From the NCBI GenBank assembly GCA_024305405.1, contig JAKNDB010000068.1, positions 8,348,501 through 8,412,500 on the forward strand: 64,000 nt of DNA, given 5' to 3'. Each line of letters starts with the position of its first letter. The stretch's first letter is position 1. The notes beneath the pieces were generated by a model. The model was not told the DNA's origin. It saw only the letters and a list, made by a program, of their open reading frames with translations, and searched no databases. Both the position numbers and the translations under genes were made by a program. Of this stretch, positions 40,371 through 54,482 are shown in pieces. The DNA comes from Dirofilaria immitis. Taxonomy: Eukaryota > Nematoda > Chromadorea > Rhabditida > Onchocercidae.

Positions 40371-40775
40371 TTATTCAAGCAAGACATCGCTGAAAGCTGA
40401 ACATATAAGATGATGCGCTATAATTATCTTACCATATCTTTTCTTAGAACCTGATGATTGTCCAGTTTTTCTGGATTGCGGTCGAATAACGTGAAAAACT
40501 ACATGAGCGATAATGTATGGAGCGATGATGACACATGGAAATGTTTGACAGTAGTGACATGAATAAGTATATTTTTGTAATGCATTTCTTTTCCTTAGGA
40601 ATGAATCGCAATCACTTTGACGACTGGCCCTTCTTTCGGTGTCATGCCAAAGAGTAGTGAAGCCATGAAATGATTCTGGCACAAACGTTAGTTGTGAACG
40701 AATTTGGGCGTAGGAATTAAAGAATGTTTGAAATAGATTTATTCCTGAAATATCGAGAGCTGAAATTGTAATCAT
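40371..40775 (-). CDS. Unrecognised 134-residue ORF, hydrophobic centre
   Basis: A single open frame of 134 codons between two plus-strand genes, opposite in direction. The N-terminal half is mixed (FQTFFNSYAQIRSQLTFVPE) and a Cys pair SCHYC is followed by a hydrophobic stretch CVIIAPYIIAHVVFHVI. The following RPQSRKTGQSSGSKKRYGK is strongly basic, as for one membrane segment with a cytosolic tail. It is long for chance in DNA this AT-rich. A TTTCAG-like acceptor lies inside the first codons, so the real start may be in another exon. No family was recognised; it could also be chance. Confidence 0.35.
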   Translation of the reverse strand: MITISALDISGINLFQTFFNSYAQIRSQLTFVPESFHGFTTLWHDTERRASRQSDCDSFLRKRNALQKYTYSCHYCQTFPCVIIAPYIIAHVVFHVIRPQSRKTGQSSGSKKRYGKIIIAHHLICSAFSDVLLE

Positions 40776-41376
40776 TTTTCCTTTGGGAATGATGCAAATT
40801 GCCGAATCTATTCGGTTAGCGAAGCGTTTATCAGAGCAGTACGAATGACAGTCAGCTTAACATTACGCATTGATTTTTAATCTGCATAATTTTCTAGATT
40901 TAGGTTGATGATCTACTGTTAACTTTATTGATCTGCAAGAGTTCAACTCTCAATTTTTGCACGGTTCACTTAGCATTGTAATGATCAGAAATCTTTCATA
41001 TTTAGATTGTAGGTTTTCTGAAAATATGAACAATTGCTTTGAAGTAGTTTTAAAAATTTTTGCTGGAGCAATATAGATAGCCCAACAAACATTAGGATTG
41101 TAGTGGGTCACGTAATTCAGTATGCTTTTATAAGTTTCTGTCGCATAACAGTTTTTCAAATATACATAAACGCTTCAGAAACATCCGAAAAAACTCCCAT
41201 TTACATTACAATTCCAAATGTGTATCTAAAACTCCATAAAGGAAATCTATTGCATCGGCATGTTTTCATTCAAGAGCCGCGTTATATTGCAGTGAATTTT
41301 GACAACGGTTTGTTTGTGCGTATGATCGAGCTTATTTGGCCTGTGGTGTTTCATTGTCGGTTTCGTCACGGAGGTA
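40776..41376. other. Intergenic region upstream of VPS36
   Basis: Between the unrecognised minus-strand ORF and the VPS36 start. It contains chance open frames with no splice or family support. Confidence 0.45.
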
Positions 41377-44267
41377 ATGGATAGGTTGACGTGGTATCAG
41401 CCAGGAGAGTATGTGGAAGATATAATCATTCAAAGCGGTCACGTAGGTATATATGACGGGGATGTGAAACAGGTATCATTAAATCTTCTGTGATTTTTTA
41501 TCTCTTATCTCTTGAGAAAAATTAAGGAATTATAACACTATAAGCAATTTCAGACAATATATGAGCATGGAACTGCTTCCCTCACATTGCATCGTATAAT
41601 ATGGGCTGATTCTAATGATCCGGTAAGCATTGCACTTGCCTTTTCAAACTATTTTGTGTTTTCTCTCTTCTTTCTGCATTCTGATTGCGATATTTAATGC
41701 GAGGCTATATCTTTAAGTAATATAAAACTTTTTCGTAATTATGGCTAAACTTCTTTCTTTAGAGCTGCTCTCTTGTGAATATTCTCATCTTTTACTATAA
41801 ATTACTCCAATGGATCATGATTAGCAAAATTGCATTCAGTATTTTTTACAGGACTGTCGTTTGATTTTGCATCATTCATTAGTAGCTGGCATTGAAAAGC
41901 ACCACAAATCGGTGTTCCGTCGAGGTGGCAAAATCATTCTTTCTCTACATCCCAAACCACTGGGACAACAACGAGGCCCTGTATTATCTTCCTTTTTCAA
42001 CTATATTCGTCTTGTTTTTCGAAGTGGTGGAGAAGATGAGGTAAAAATGCACATAGGTTTCACTTTTTTATATGGATGTCTTCTACACATCAGCAAATAA
42101 GTTTTTCTCAGGAAACATGCTATCCTCTTTGTTGTTTCATAATAGATTTTAATTGTTGGGGAGATATCAGTTTTGAGAACTTTTTGATTTTGTTGGGATT
42201 TAAAACTTCTTTCCAATTTTGGAAAGAAGTTCTAAATGTTTTTAACCTGCAGTATGGAAAAAATTAGGAGCTGTTCTATCTTATTTGAACCAGTCTAATG
42301 AAAGCAGCAGTAGTGTTTTGAACATGATGAAATTCACCGGGATATTTCCTTTTTTTTTAATATCCTTTATTTTACCAGATTTTCGTTTGCAGTTTTTTGA
42401 AAAATACAAGGAAGCACTGGGAATGAATATGTGGGAACGAGTATCTTCTGGATTCGCAATGTCAAGTACTATTACTGTATGCCTTAATATTTCTCCAGAT
42501 TCATTCATCCGATTCAATTAATTTGTTCCAAATTGAGACATTAACTTTAAAACTCGTGAAAATGAGAATTGAAATGATATTTAATCAAGGTTATGTAGTT
42601 AGCGAGAAATGCACTGCAGATATAATAATTTTATTTTTATATAAAAAATTTTATTTCATGTCTTCATTTTATGATTTATACTGTTTTATATTTTAGTTGC
42701 GAAACTGTAATACTGTGATGCCGCGAGCCGTAGGTATCGCAGGGATTGAGAAAAGACTTGCTGAGAATCATCATCGTACTCATGAAAGCATAAACCAGGT
42801 ATTGCCTTGTATTTAGTACATATTAAGTTATTCTAACAGTTTTTCAATTTAGACAAAGCAAATTTTATTTTAGGCCTTTGAAGATATGAATCGTTTGATG
42901 GAATATGCGCGAGAGATGGTTTCTCTTTCGAAGGCCATCACTGATAAATTACGAGCAAAAAAGGAGAGATAACTGATGATGAAGTTAGTGTATCCCATCT
43001 TTAGTTTTGTTTTCTAATTCAATGTATCTGATTGCTCTCTTCAATTCAGACTGTACGCTTCAAGACCTATTTGCTTAGTCTGGGCGTTAGCGACCCGGTG
43101 ACAAAGTCAGCAGTCGGCAGCAATGTTGAATATTATGAAAAACTTGCAGGAGAATTGGCTGTTGTGTTATATACTCCTCTGAAGGTTCAATATTTCGAAT
43201 TTTTGATACACTTACAAATATGTATTTCAGCATATTATAGTAATATATTTCTAAATATATTCAACACATTATGGTAATGTGGATTTGTGTTTATCCAGGA
43301 ATGCGGTGGTATGATGACTTTATCAGACGTTTACTGTCGTGTTAATAGAGCTCGTGGTTTAGAACTCTTATCACCAGAGGACATTTTAAATGCATGTGAG
43401 ATGCTGAAACAAACAAATTTACCTATATCGTAAGTTAATTATTGCAAGCTTATCTAGTTGTTAATTTGCTTTCCCTTGTTGATTAAGTTGTAAAAGGTAT
43501 TCATAGTTAATTTCTAATAAAGAGAATGAACAATAGTGAAGTATGCTTTCTCTTGTATATATGAAACATTAAAAGCATGTAGATATGGCGTTTCAAAAAC
43601 TATGTGACTACAATAATGCAAAATTTACCAAGTAAAATTTCGGAATTTTTCTTAAAAATAATTCGGAAGATTGGAAGAATTTATTATAGTTTGAATCGTT
43701 TTGAAAGCGGTGTCATAGTTGTACAGTTGAAAGAGATGAGTGTAGAGACTACGGTTGAGAATACTGCAGAATTAGTATTGGCCATGGGCACTTGTAATGC
43801 TACGAAACTTGCCAAGTGTCTCGGTATCACAGTAATCCTTGCGAAGGAGAGGTATGATCTTTCTGTTTTGAGGCACTGTAGACTTTTACCAAAGAGTGAA
43901 TTATTCAAATAAATTCAGATAAAGATTTTATAGAATACTGATTCTCATTCTTTCCACAACTTGCGGTTGACATAGAGCGGAAATGTTCCGATCTGTAAAT
44001 ATCTTAGTACTTACTATTAATCAGTGGAATTAATGTTATGGTGTGCGAAAAAAATTTATAACTAAATGAATTGCGAATGCGCGTCCTGCTATTAAATATG
44101 GGTAGATGCTTATTTCACTAAAAACTTCTCGAAAAATTTTGCATTATTTTAAACTTATCAAATAATTTTTAAGGTTGCTTGCAGCGGAAGCTCAAGCGAA
44201 GCTCTGCCGTGATGATACCGTTGAAGGTCTTACTTTCTATCCAAATCGTTTCATAACTTTATGCTGA
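41377..44267 (+). CDS. vps-36: VPS36, ESCRT-II subunit
   Basis: ESCRT-II sorts ubiquitinated cargo into multivesicular bodies; the VPS36 GLUE domain binds ubiquitin and lipid. The start at 41377 gives [16 protein letters not shown] and [16 protein letters not shown] continues through [44 protein letters not shown] and [15 protein letters not shown]. The winged-helix core has [89 protein letters not shown] and [15 protein letters not shown]. It ends [21 protein letters not shown] frame break at the A6 run 42957-42962 separates KLRAKK from GEITDDE; one extra A would join them. All parts of the family are present. Confidence 0.95.
42204..42231. repeat. Perfect 13-bp hairpin in a VPS36 intron
   Basis: AACTTCTTTCCAA, two bases, then the exact complement TTGGAAAGAAGTT. 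Confidence 0.8.
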
Positions 44268-45277
44268 CATCTTACATGATTTTATTAAGGATATGATTTC
44301 TCTGTTCTGACTTTTTTTTAATCAGAAATTTTTACTTGGTATTTCATATTACTTTCATATTATTCTTTGGATCTCAACTATTTCAATATTATACGTACAG
44401 TATCCCGTTTTTATTCGTTCGTAGAAATATTTTTACAAGTTCTTAAAAATTGATTTCTAGTCCTGTAGTTGTTTCAGACTTGGTACGTTTTTGAATATAT
44501 GGTCCAAACCAATTATTGTTTTCTGATTGACTTGTCCTTGCTTATCTTTATGCAATTCAAAGTATATTGTTTATTGTTTTTATAATAATTTTTTTCAGTA
44601 TTGTATTCTGTTTGTGCGTATTAAGATAAGTAGTTTGTTTTAATGGGATATTTTCTGTGTTATAATATGTTATTTTGTTCTTATGCGATTTCGGAATTCT
44701 TTTTTATTGTATGTTTTATTTTATATTTAACAAATACTTTTTTTTCGCTATGTTTTTTGCTGGTTTTAATGGTAATAAATGATTTTTGAAAACATTCAGA
44801 AATTTGAAACTGGGTTCCCATTCTTCGTTTTTATATGTACTTTTTACTTTTGTGGATATTTTATTCTGTTTTTTGCGCCACTCTAGTTGATTGATTAAGG
44901 CGGCCACGTGAATGTTTTCAAATTCATTTCATCAAAATTTTTGGATCCATTCGAAAAGGGTGCAGTTGGATTAGAAATTTTAATTAGTTTGAGAGCGAAA
45001 AATTTGTTCAAAAATGACAGTGGCATGTATTTGTACCGCTCTACTGATTGCTGATGGCATTAACATGAATTTTTTCAGGTCATTAGTAATTAGTCAAGAG
45101 TAGTTCGTTGCAGTAGGAAAAGCAACAGATTTATCCACTTCTCTAGCATTTTCTTTGAATTAATCTGAATGAACAAGAATTCTGTTCTAGTACTCAGAAG
45201 TTAATCAGAATTTGAGCAGTTTTTTCCGTATTACAGAATCGTTACAAAGGGAATTTTGAGAGTTGCTTAAATGCATT
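44268..45277. other. Intergenic region between VPS36 and FIP1
   Basis: T-rich 3' flank of VPS36 and upstream region of FIP1. No coding segment recognised. Confidence 0.5.
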
Positions 45278-48200
45278 ATGTCTGAGGAGACGCTTCTTGA
45301 GTCAGAAGAACATTATGAGGAGCCCTTGCCTCCGCACGATGAAGAAGATAGTCTGGTGGAAAGCAGCGATATATATATAGCTATAAACGGCGAAAGTGAG
45401 CAAAATATTAAACCTGATGCAGCAGCGCAGGTTATCTCTTTGCGATTTATCCTTATATTCCCGTATTTTGTTTTTAAGTATGCTTGATTATGTTTTTTAA
45501 ATAAGTTTTTCTATATTATTTGTTTTATCTGTAATGGATAAATGAGGAGGGTTAAGGTTGTGGAAGAGGATGCATTGTTGGGTGATGATGATGACAGTGA
45601 CGATGAAGAAGTAGTCGTTACTATTGGACAAATTAAACAAAATGTTCCATTTTCTGCTGCTGTAAGTCTGCATCTATTTTAAGAAACTGAACATAGGAAT
45701 GAAAGAAGATGAGTTAAAGGAAAACTCATCGAGTACTTTAATTAGTTCTGTAAACAAAAGCATGATATGATCAGTTTTTGTATGCATGCTATGCTAAATA
45801 ATAGATTCAGAAAGCAGCTGGAAGTAACATTGGAAAGCTTGATATAGATGGAACTCCGACAATCAATGGGGAACCAATATACGATTTAGATCTGGCACAA
45901 ATGGAGGAAAGACCTTGGCGAAAACCTGGTGCCGATATTACGGATTATTTCAATTATGGATTTTGTGAAGGTTGTGCTTTAGAAATATTTTCATATGGTA
46001 TTCTTATATGAAATACTTTTATAAGAAAGCGATTTACAGAAACGTGGAACACGTATTGTGAAAGACAAAGAAAATTGAGATCTGAATATGGTACACAGGC
46101 CTCCGTCAACAAAGCTCTTTTTCAAGTATTACTCTTGTTGCTCCTATTTCACAAAATACTACTTTAACAGGTAATTTTGGTTGATGTATGTTAGATTTTA
46201 TTGGTATTACTTTTTTTTGCTTACCGAACTAATTAAAAACATTACGAGATAATTAATTTTTTCGAACTTTCTTCTTAATTCCATTTTCAGTGAATGGCGC
46301 TGATTTTTTTTGAATGATTGGGAGATTTGGTCGTTTATATTTCGGAAAATGCTCCATAAGGGTAGTATAGAAGAATCATGTTTCTTGACTTTATTATTTA
46401 TTTGTTTTCGTTAAGGTGGTCGACAGTTACAAACAATTCCGATTCTAGGGCAGGAAAAATCATCAATGGATCTCAGCAGTTTCAAATTAGAAACAGTGAG
46501 TTTGAAATTAAATCATAGAGATGAAGTTTGTTAAAATATCTTTAAATTCCGCATATTTAGAATCAGCAGCCGATAATGCGCACCGTGTTGACCGGTGCAG
46601 CACCGAGAACAGTTGGTTCTGGTGGAACTTCCGGTACATCCTTATCTGTTTCTGTATGTTTTTTAAAACTTTATCGCTGAAAAAGAATACATCTTCTTTA
46701 TAAACTGACAAGCAGGAATAGCATACTACTTATCCTGCTTTTTATATTATATTATCAATTTAGCAGATTTGAAACCTTATCGGTTAGCCAATAAATATAG
46801 AATCATTCCTGAGAACCTTGTCTTTCTCATTATTCCGACAAATCTTCGTATTATGTAAAAAAACATTTAAATGAAATCCCCATTATTTTTCTCTTTTTTC
46901 AGACAGTTAGTGTTCTGGATGGCACTAGCGATGGAGTTGTGGCACCACTGACTCCAGATAGTTCGGTTCCTCTTTAACAACTGCTGCCGCCACAACAGGA
47001 ACTCCAGATTTTACAAAAGCTCCACCAGATTTCTCTAAACCACCACCTGTCATTGATATCACAAATGTTGCTAATAAAAAGTCAATTTCTAACTTCTTTA
47101 TTAGTATGCTTTTAATTTGTTTCGATATTCCAATTATTTGTTCTCAATTTGTTCATAGATTAATTTTAGTAATACATCAATACCGACAGTCTCAGCTCTT
47201 TCCAATCTCTCGGTCCCAGCTAACGATGGTCCTCCAGGAGTGGATGAACCAGCACCACCTGGTTCATCTACGCCGCCATCAAGTTTCAATGATATAAATG
47301 CACGACATATTCCCACAGTTGATACTTCCGTACCGCCGCCTGGGTATTTGTTTTTTATTGCTCTTTTGCCATTTCGTAATCAGTTTTTTTGTAAGTCATC
47401 AAAATTCAGAGTTCTATTATTAAAAGTACTGGTTTCTGTTTGTATTGTAGCACATCAATTCAGGTTTAATCCGATGTTGCCTCCACCAGGAATCGGCGCA
47501 CCACCGCCAGTAAGACTTGGATTACCGAATACGAATGTGCCTCCACCTGGTTTCAGTGTACCTCCTCCTAACTTCTCACAACCACCACTCAATTTTCCAC
47601 CACCACGATTCGGTAACTTTATGTTCTAATGTTATACAATTCAAGTTAAAACTTTCGAAGTGTTAATTAAACATAGTATATTTTAGGCGCTCCAACAACA
47701 CTTTCAAGGCCTCTGCCATTAATGTCTCGACCAACTTTCCCACCACCTGGATTGGAACGTCGAGAACTCAAAGATGACGATAAAGATCGATCTGATCGTG
47801 ATCGTTGTCGTGAACGTGAAAGAGATCGTGATTCAGGTGACAGGTATATTTTTCCTCAGTTTTAGATAATTTCAAAAGAAAATTTGTCTTATAAAATCCA
47901 TAATATATTATATTCGTCTACTTTTGACAGGTTTTATATTCACGGGTTTCCCTGAGCATGCATTATTGTTTTTTGTTAGCACCTTTCTTCATATCCGAAA
48001 TATTATGAGATTTCTCTAGAAAAAAAGTTTTGTTCGTGAGACATGTCGAAATTGCTACTCTTCTGGTTTTTGCAGTGGAGAAGATGATTATAGCAGTAGT
48101 CGACGAAGATATCGGAGGAGATCCAGGTCGTATTCTCCACGGTATTGGTTTGTCGCTTTATTCTTTTCTCGACTGATTCCGGTTTTCTGTAAACTTCTGA

Positions 48201-49252
48201 ATAAGAATCTTAATTTTTTGATGATTTTTAAAACTATTGTTGTCGCTAGGTCTTCAAGACGACATCGCGATGACCGAGAGAGGGATCGAGACTCAGAAAG
48301 ATATCGAGAGAAGGATCGTGATAGAGAATCGCGATCTAGACGACATCGTTCCCGAAGTAGTTCTCCTTATGAAAGTTAGTTTTATATCCAGCTTTATGAC
48401 TAAGATTTAACCTGTGGTTTGTTGGAAGCTGATGCCTTTATGCAAGCACAAAATTGAGCTTTTTTCTCCCATACAGTAGAATCTTGAGAATTACTTAGTA
48501 AGCCGTTGCTACCATTTGACTCTTATTTATTTTGGTTTTGCGTATATGCTGTTTGCATTTAGGAATAAAAGTGATCAATAAATATATTTTTTGTGAAGTT
48601 CATAATCTGATGAAAACTGTTCACTGATCCCCTGCCACATACCAAATCATCTCATTTATACTTGAAAACATTGTTAGTTCAATCTTATATTAGGCTCACG
48701 CAGTTCACGAAGAAAAGAAGAACGCGACAATAAAGACAAAGAGAAGCGTAGAAATAAGAAAGAGGAATCGGGAACGCGAGCGAAAGAAGAGCCTATAGAA
48801 GAAAAAGATGATGATAAAAGAGAAGGAAGCGAAAGAAAAAAGATGATTCAGAGAAAAATGATCGGGATAAAGATAAAGGCAAGGATAGAGACAGGAAGAA
48901 AAGGTTATATTTTATTTCTTAGTTTCTTAAGGATTGAGAAAGAACATAAAGTGTATGATAAAAACCATCAATCGGCTATGATTCTTTATTCTGTAAGATA
49001 AGAAAAGAGAAGTACTCGTATGGCATAACTTCTTGGTATGGTTCCAGTTTTGTGTAACTTTTGGATTTAAGCAAATTCGGTTTTCTTCGGTATAAGTTAA
49101 GTTGCTAAGATGGCTTTTATCTCTTTTTGAAATTTGTCTTACTCTGCATTATATAAAGACTTTATTCCAGACGTCACAGAAGCGACGATGATAGCCCAGA
49201 CAAACGAGAGAAGGAGAAAAAGATGAAAGTGAAAGAGGATCCATCAGCGTAA
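45278..49252 (+). CDS. fip1: FIP1, pre-mRNA 3'-end processing factor
   Basis: FIP1 is the CPSF subunit that binds U-rich RNA and poly(A) polymerase in nuclear polyadenylation. The start at 45278 gives a very acidic N-terminus (SEETLLESEEHYEEPLPP, LLGDDDDSDDEE). The FIP1 signature follows: LDIDGTPTINGEPIYDLDLA, QMEERPWRKPGADITDYF, NYGFCEETWNTYCERQRKLR. The centre is proline-rich (VPPPGFSVPPPNFSQPP). The C-terminus is RS/RD-rich (RRRYRRRSRSYSPR, DRERDRDSERYREKDRDRE) and ends KVKEDPSA. Two frame breaks occur: near the T3 run at about 46970 (before TAAATTGTPDF), and in the A6 run 48836-48841, where one more A gives KKDDSEKNDRDKDKG and a correct phase into the last exon. Domain order matches animal FIP1L1. 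Confidence 0.92.
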
Positions 49253-49885
49253 CCTATTCACAAAATGCTTTCTTTCCGTTTAGTTATTCGTTGTGTAGTT
49301 ACTGTTCTTATATGGCCCGAATTTTGTGTATTCATGGTTCACAATTAATGAACTTATTAAAAATCTGTGTTGTTTAACATTGAATATGTGGCAGAATAGT
49401 ATTTAAAACGATAATTCCGCTGATAAAAAGCATGCATAGTTAGTGAATATTATATAATGATTCAAGGATTTCTACTCTTCGACATTGAAATGAGGGAAGT
49501 AATTGTAGTGGACTTTGCTTGTTTGCTTATAAGCTTTTAAAATTATATGCATTTTAATTTCTGGAGAAGTTCAACAGCTTGTTTAAAATAAATGTTAAAA
49601 TTGGTCTGATGCAAATGATGGAATTATAAAATAAAGGCAATTCAATTACAAGAAACAAGTGTAGATTCGTATGACAATTACATTCACCTTATAAATTTAA
49701 CAGTAAAATAACAGAAACACAATGCGTTGTAAAGGAACATATTGGGAAAGTAAGACTACCCGGGGAATCTACGCCATTTCGTGGTTTTGTTCAAAACTCA
49801 TCAGATGCTTGTTCTAGATTAATCTTCAGCAATTTATTATGGAGGCGGGATATATATAATCATACGAAAATCTTATAAATCTTGT
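49253..49885. other. Intergenic region downstream of FIP1
   Basis: 3' flank of FIP1, AT-rich. No gene recognised. Confidence 0.5.
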
Positions 49886-50860
49886 AATTAGGATTCACTG
49901 ACGTTGGTAGAGGCGTTATGATGTCCTCCGGATTTAGTGAATCATTTGATTCATCAATTTTAGATAATTGACTGAAGCGTTTTTAAGTATAATTCACCAC
50001 ATTGGGAAATTCATTGATGAAAGCAGCTGCATAGAAATACCCGCAACAAAACAAGTGATCCATCACCATGTTCACAAATCTCGTACCAAACAGATTATGG
50101 TTAGTGCGAAAAAGTGAAAAAGAAATTGCACAACAAGTACATACAATAACAGATTGAATTGGAAGATCCCACATAAGGTTGGTACCGAAGAAGCGAACTT
50201 TTCATATATCATTTCAAAGATATACAACTAATAGGTATATTGCAAAAAATGAGTGAATGGGTACTACATCAGCTGATTCACCTATTTTATATATATCTCC
50301 ACGAGCGAGCACTCTGCTATTAATTTCTGAATCGTTCATTTGCAGAAATATCGTAATCTACTGGCAGCACTACTTACAAAACAAGATTTAGCTTCTGATC
50401 AAAAGCTCCTCTCGTTTCAAATTTTAATTTGAATTGATGATAAAGATGGTCCACTAAGAAAAGGTCTTTTAGCTGTACCTGTTATTTTTTGAGTGTTGTC
50501 GCTCAGAAAAAAAAAAGTATTCTAAATGACTAAAATCTAAAGAGTACAGAGCATCTCCTATCATATATGTATGACGTGATTAATTAGCATAAAGAAATAT
50601 GCAGACAATACCGCTTTATTAGTAGTAATGGTGCATGTGGTACTCTATATGGATAATCTCTTTGGATGGTGAAAAATCAGTTCTGATACTGCATAATCGT
50701 TGCACATATGAATTCCACAATTAACTAACTAATTTTGAAGCAAAATGTAAATACCTGAGCGGTGAAGTTCCTGAAAAAACTTGTAGAAAGTGCGGCATAA
50801 AACGACAAGGTTGATAAAGAAGGGAAATCGCTATTACACCAATCCAAAACTAACAATGAA
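49886..50860 (-). CDS. Possible exons of an unrecognised membrane protein (model unresolved)
   Basis: Several minus-strand open pieces look coding but do not yet join. They are FWIGVIAISLLYQPCRFMPH (~50757-50850, good donor at 50756), KRPFLSGPSLSSIQI followed one frame over by TRGAFDQKLNLVL (~50380-50495), LMWDLPIQSVIVCTCCAISF and VMDHLFCCGYFYAAAFINEF (49983-50210), and SKIDESNDSLNPEDIITPL (49890-49985). Hydrophobic stretches suggest several membrane segments. No family was recognised, and the last piece is separated from the previous one by an in-frame stop. This may be one gene damaged by base errors, or chance. Confidence 0.25.
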
Positions 50861-51129
50861 ATGATTAACTATAAACGGTAATAGGCCATCATTCGAACAC
50901 TAAGCTCGAGTACATGCATGCATTATATAAAATTTACATATTTAAACAAAATGAAGAAACTAATAACAAGATAACCGCCAATAACTAGAACAAATGATTG
51001 CTACAGTGCATAAGTACTTGGTTTTCTACGGAAGTTGAAGCTGAAATTGATAAATAATAATGCTGCTACTGCGGACTAGCTTGATGGTAATATCTGACAA
51101 GCTAGGACTAGACAGTTTTCGCCAGAGAC

Positions 51130-53077
<1,948 letters not shown>

Positions 53078-53263
53078 CTGAATGCAAACTCTCTGTATGA
53101 TCACTGTTGGCACCGTCCTAGAAGTTCAGAGATTATTACTGCTTTCATGAATCACGTGAAAAACTTTGTTTTTTTCATTCAGACAAAACTTCGGATTTGG
53201 CAGTTCTTGCGTATATGAAAGAGGAAATTAATGCAAAATAAAACCGTCTTTAACAAGTAACTT

Positions 53264-53579
53264 TTGCTTTGGATGAAGTACAAGTAGAAATTAATGTTCT
53301 TTTTTAGTAACTTCCAATATACAATTTCTACTTCTCTTACAAATTTGATGTAATTCTCTATGCTCTTTAACAAGATCTATTTTCAGATAAAGTTCAAAGC
53401 CTACTAAATGCTACCTTAATTCGAATTTCGTAATAGTTGCTTTACTTCTCTGAATCTTAAGTAAAAGCTATCTTCAGAAAGCACAGAGAATTACATCAAA
53501 TTTGTAAGAGAAGTAGAAATTGTATACTGGAAGTTACTAAAAAGAACATCAATTTCTCCTTGTATTTCATCCAAAGCAT
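53264..53579. repeat. Foldback element: about 100-bp inverted repeats, about 110-bp spacer
   Basis: The left arm (53265-53368) and right arm (53478-53578) are reverse complements with about six mismatches and small indels. A core of about 42 bp, starting TATACAATTTCTACTTCTC, is perfect. It is non-coding, with no transposase. It could be a MITE-like element or the template of a long hairpin RNA. Confidence 0.85.
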
Positions 53580-53662
53580 AGATATATATATTACGTTTTT
53601 TGTCTTTTCCTGATCTTTATGTTAGCCCAAATCGAAATTTTAACAATATCATCAGCGTTTAT

Positions 53663-53682
53663 GTATATATATATATATATAT
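53663..53682. repeat. TA dinucleotide tract
   Basis: About ten TA units directly before the tandem repeats. Confidence 0.85.
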
Positions 53683-53687
53683 GGATA

Positions 53688-53947
53688 TCCAATATACACT
53701 AATCGGATCATATTCGTCACTTTGATAGATATGTCCAATATACACTAATCAGATTATATTCGTCACTTTGATAGATATGTCTGGCAATTTCCCATTAAAA
53801 GAAAAATGACTTGAGATCAACCTATTCTAATGGTGAGAGATCATAGAATATACAGAACCTTCAAGGTACTTTTGACTATGAAAGTGGCACCGCGTATATT
53901 CGTCACTTTGATAGATATGTCTGGCAATTTCCCATTAAAAGAAAAAT
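53688..53947. repeat. Local tandem and dispersed repeats (46-bp and 51-bp units)
   Basis: A 46-bp unit beginning TCCAATATACACTAATC occurs twice in tandem (53688-53733, 53734-53779). A 51-bp segment beginning TATTCGTCACTTTGATAGAT at 53757 is repeated exactly at 53897-53947. Confidence 0.85.
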
Positions 53948-54282
53948 TCATTTGTTAAACCTTACTTCGCATCAAAGAGGAACGAAGATAATTACTGAGA
54001 TTATCTACTAATTCTCTCTCTCTTGGAAGTAATCAGTGTTAATAATGAGCAAGAAACTAGAGACGAACTTCTTCAGATGGACTTCACGCCTCCAAAGCTC
54101 ATATGAATAACGATTTATTATGGGTACTTGATAATGCATCTATTACTCTAGTATCTTGCTTCTCGAGAAATGAACTTCTTAGTTAGGAAAATAGAAATCA
54201 TCTTTGGATTTCAAGGTGTATATCTTGAAGTCTTTCCATTAACTTATTGGGAAAATATATACGAATAAGACTTGCCTGTCCT

Positions 54283-54482
54283 GCTCCGCTGATCCAGTTG
54301 TAAACGGTATGCCAGGGTGATGGCAAAGATTCGGGTGCATTGGGAATGGGTGACCAGCAGGAGTGAAATAGACCGGAGCTATTCGGCGGTGAAGATGAGC
54401 TGTCAGTACTCCAAAGGAAACCTTATCTTCTCCAGGTAGCATCGACGGCTGATTGAAACAACCCACGGCCATGACACTAGTT
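54283..54482 (-). other. Candidate upstream exon of the MEIOC-like gene
   Basis: A less AT-rich stretch, open in two minus-strand frames. One starts with an ATG near 54470 and reads PAGHPFPMHPNLCHHPGIPF; another reads SLPSPWHTVYNWISGAGQ. A GC donor (CAG/GCAAGT) would end it. Base composition and placement upstream of the MEIOC exons suggest coding, but neither frame joins the exon ending at 53077 in phase, so another exon must intervene. Confidence 0.3.

Noticed and set aside
42281..42521. Open frames on both strands at the same VPS36 intron/exon
   Set aside because: Only the exon part reading [15 protein letters not shown] belongs to VPS36; the rest is intron or shadow.
35526..44267. Pseudogene status for cyclin Y, PITHD1 and VPS36 because of frame breaks
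   Set aside because: Each has a single one-base break at an A run, with otherwise full conservation and good splice sites; sequence error is simpler.
49983..50174. Sideroflexin-like C-terminus (LPIQSVIVCTCC)
   Set aside because: The resemblance is limited to a few hydrophobic residues, and the following sequence does not match that family.
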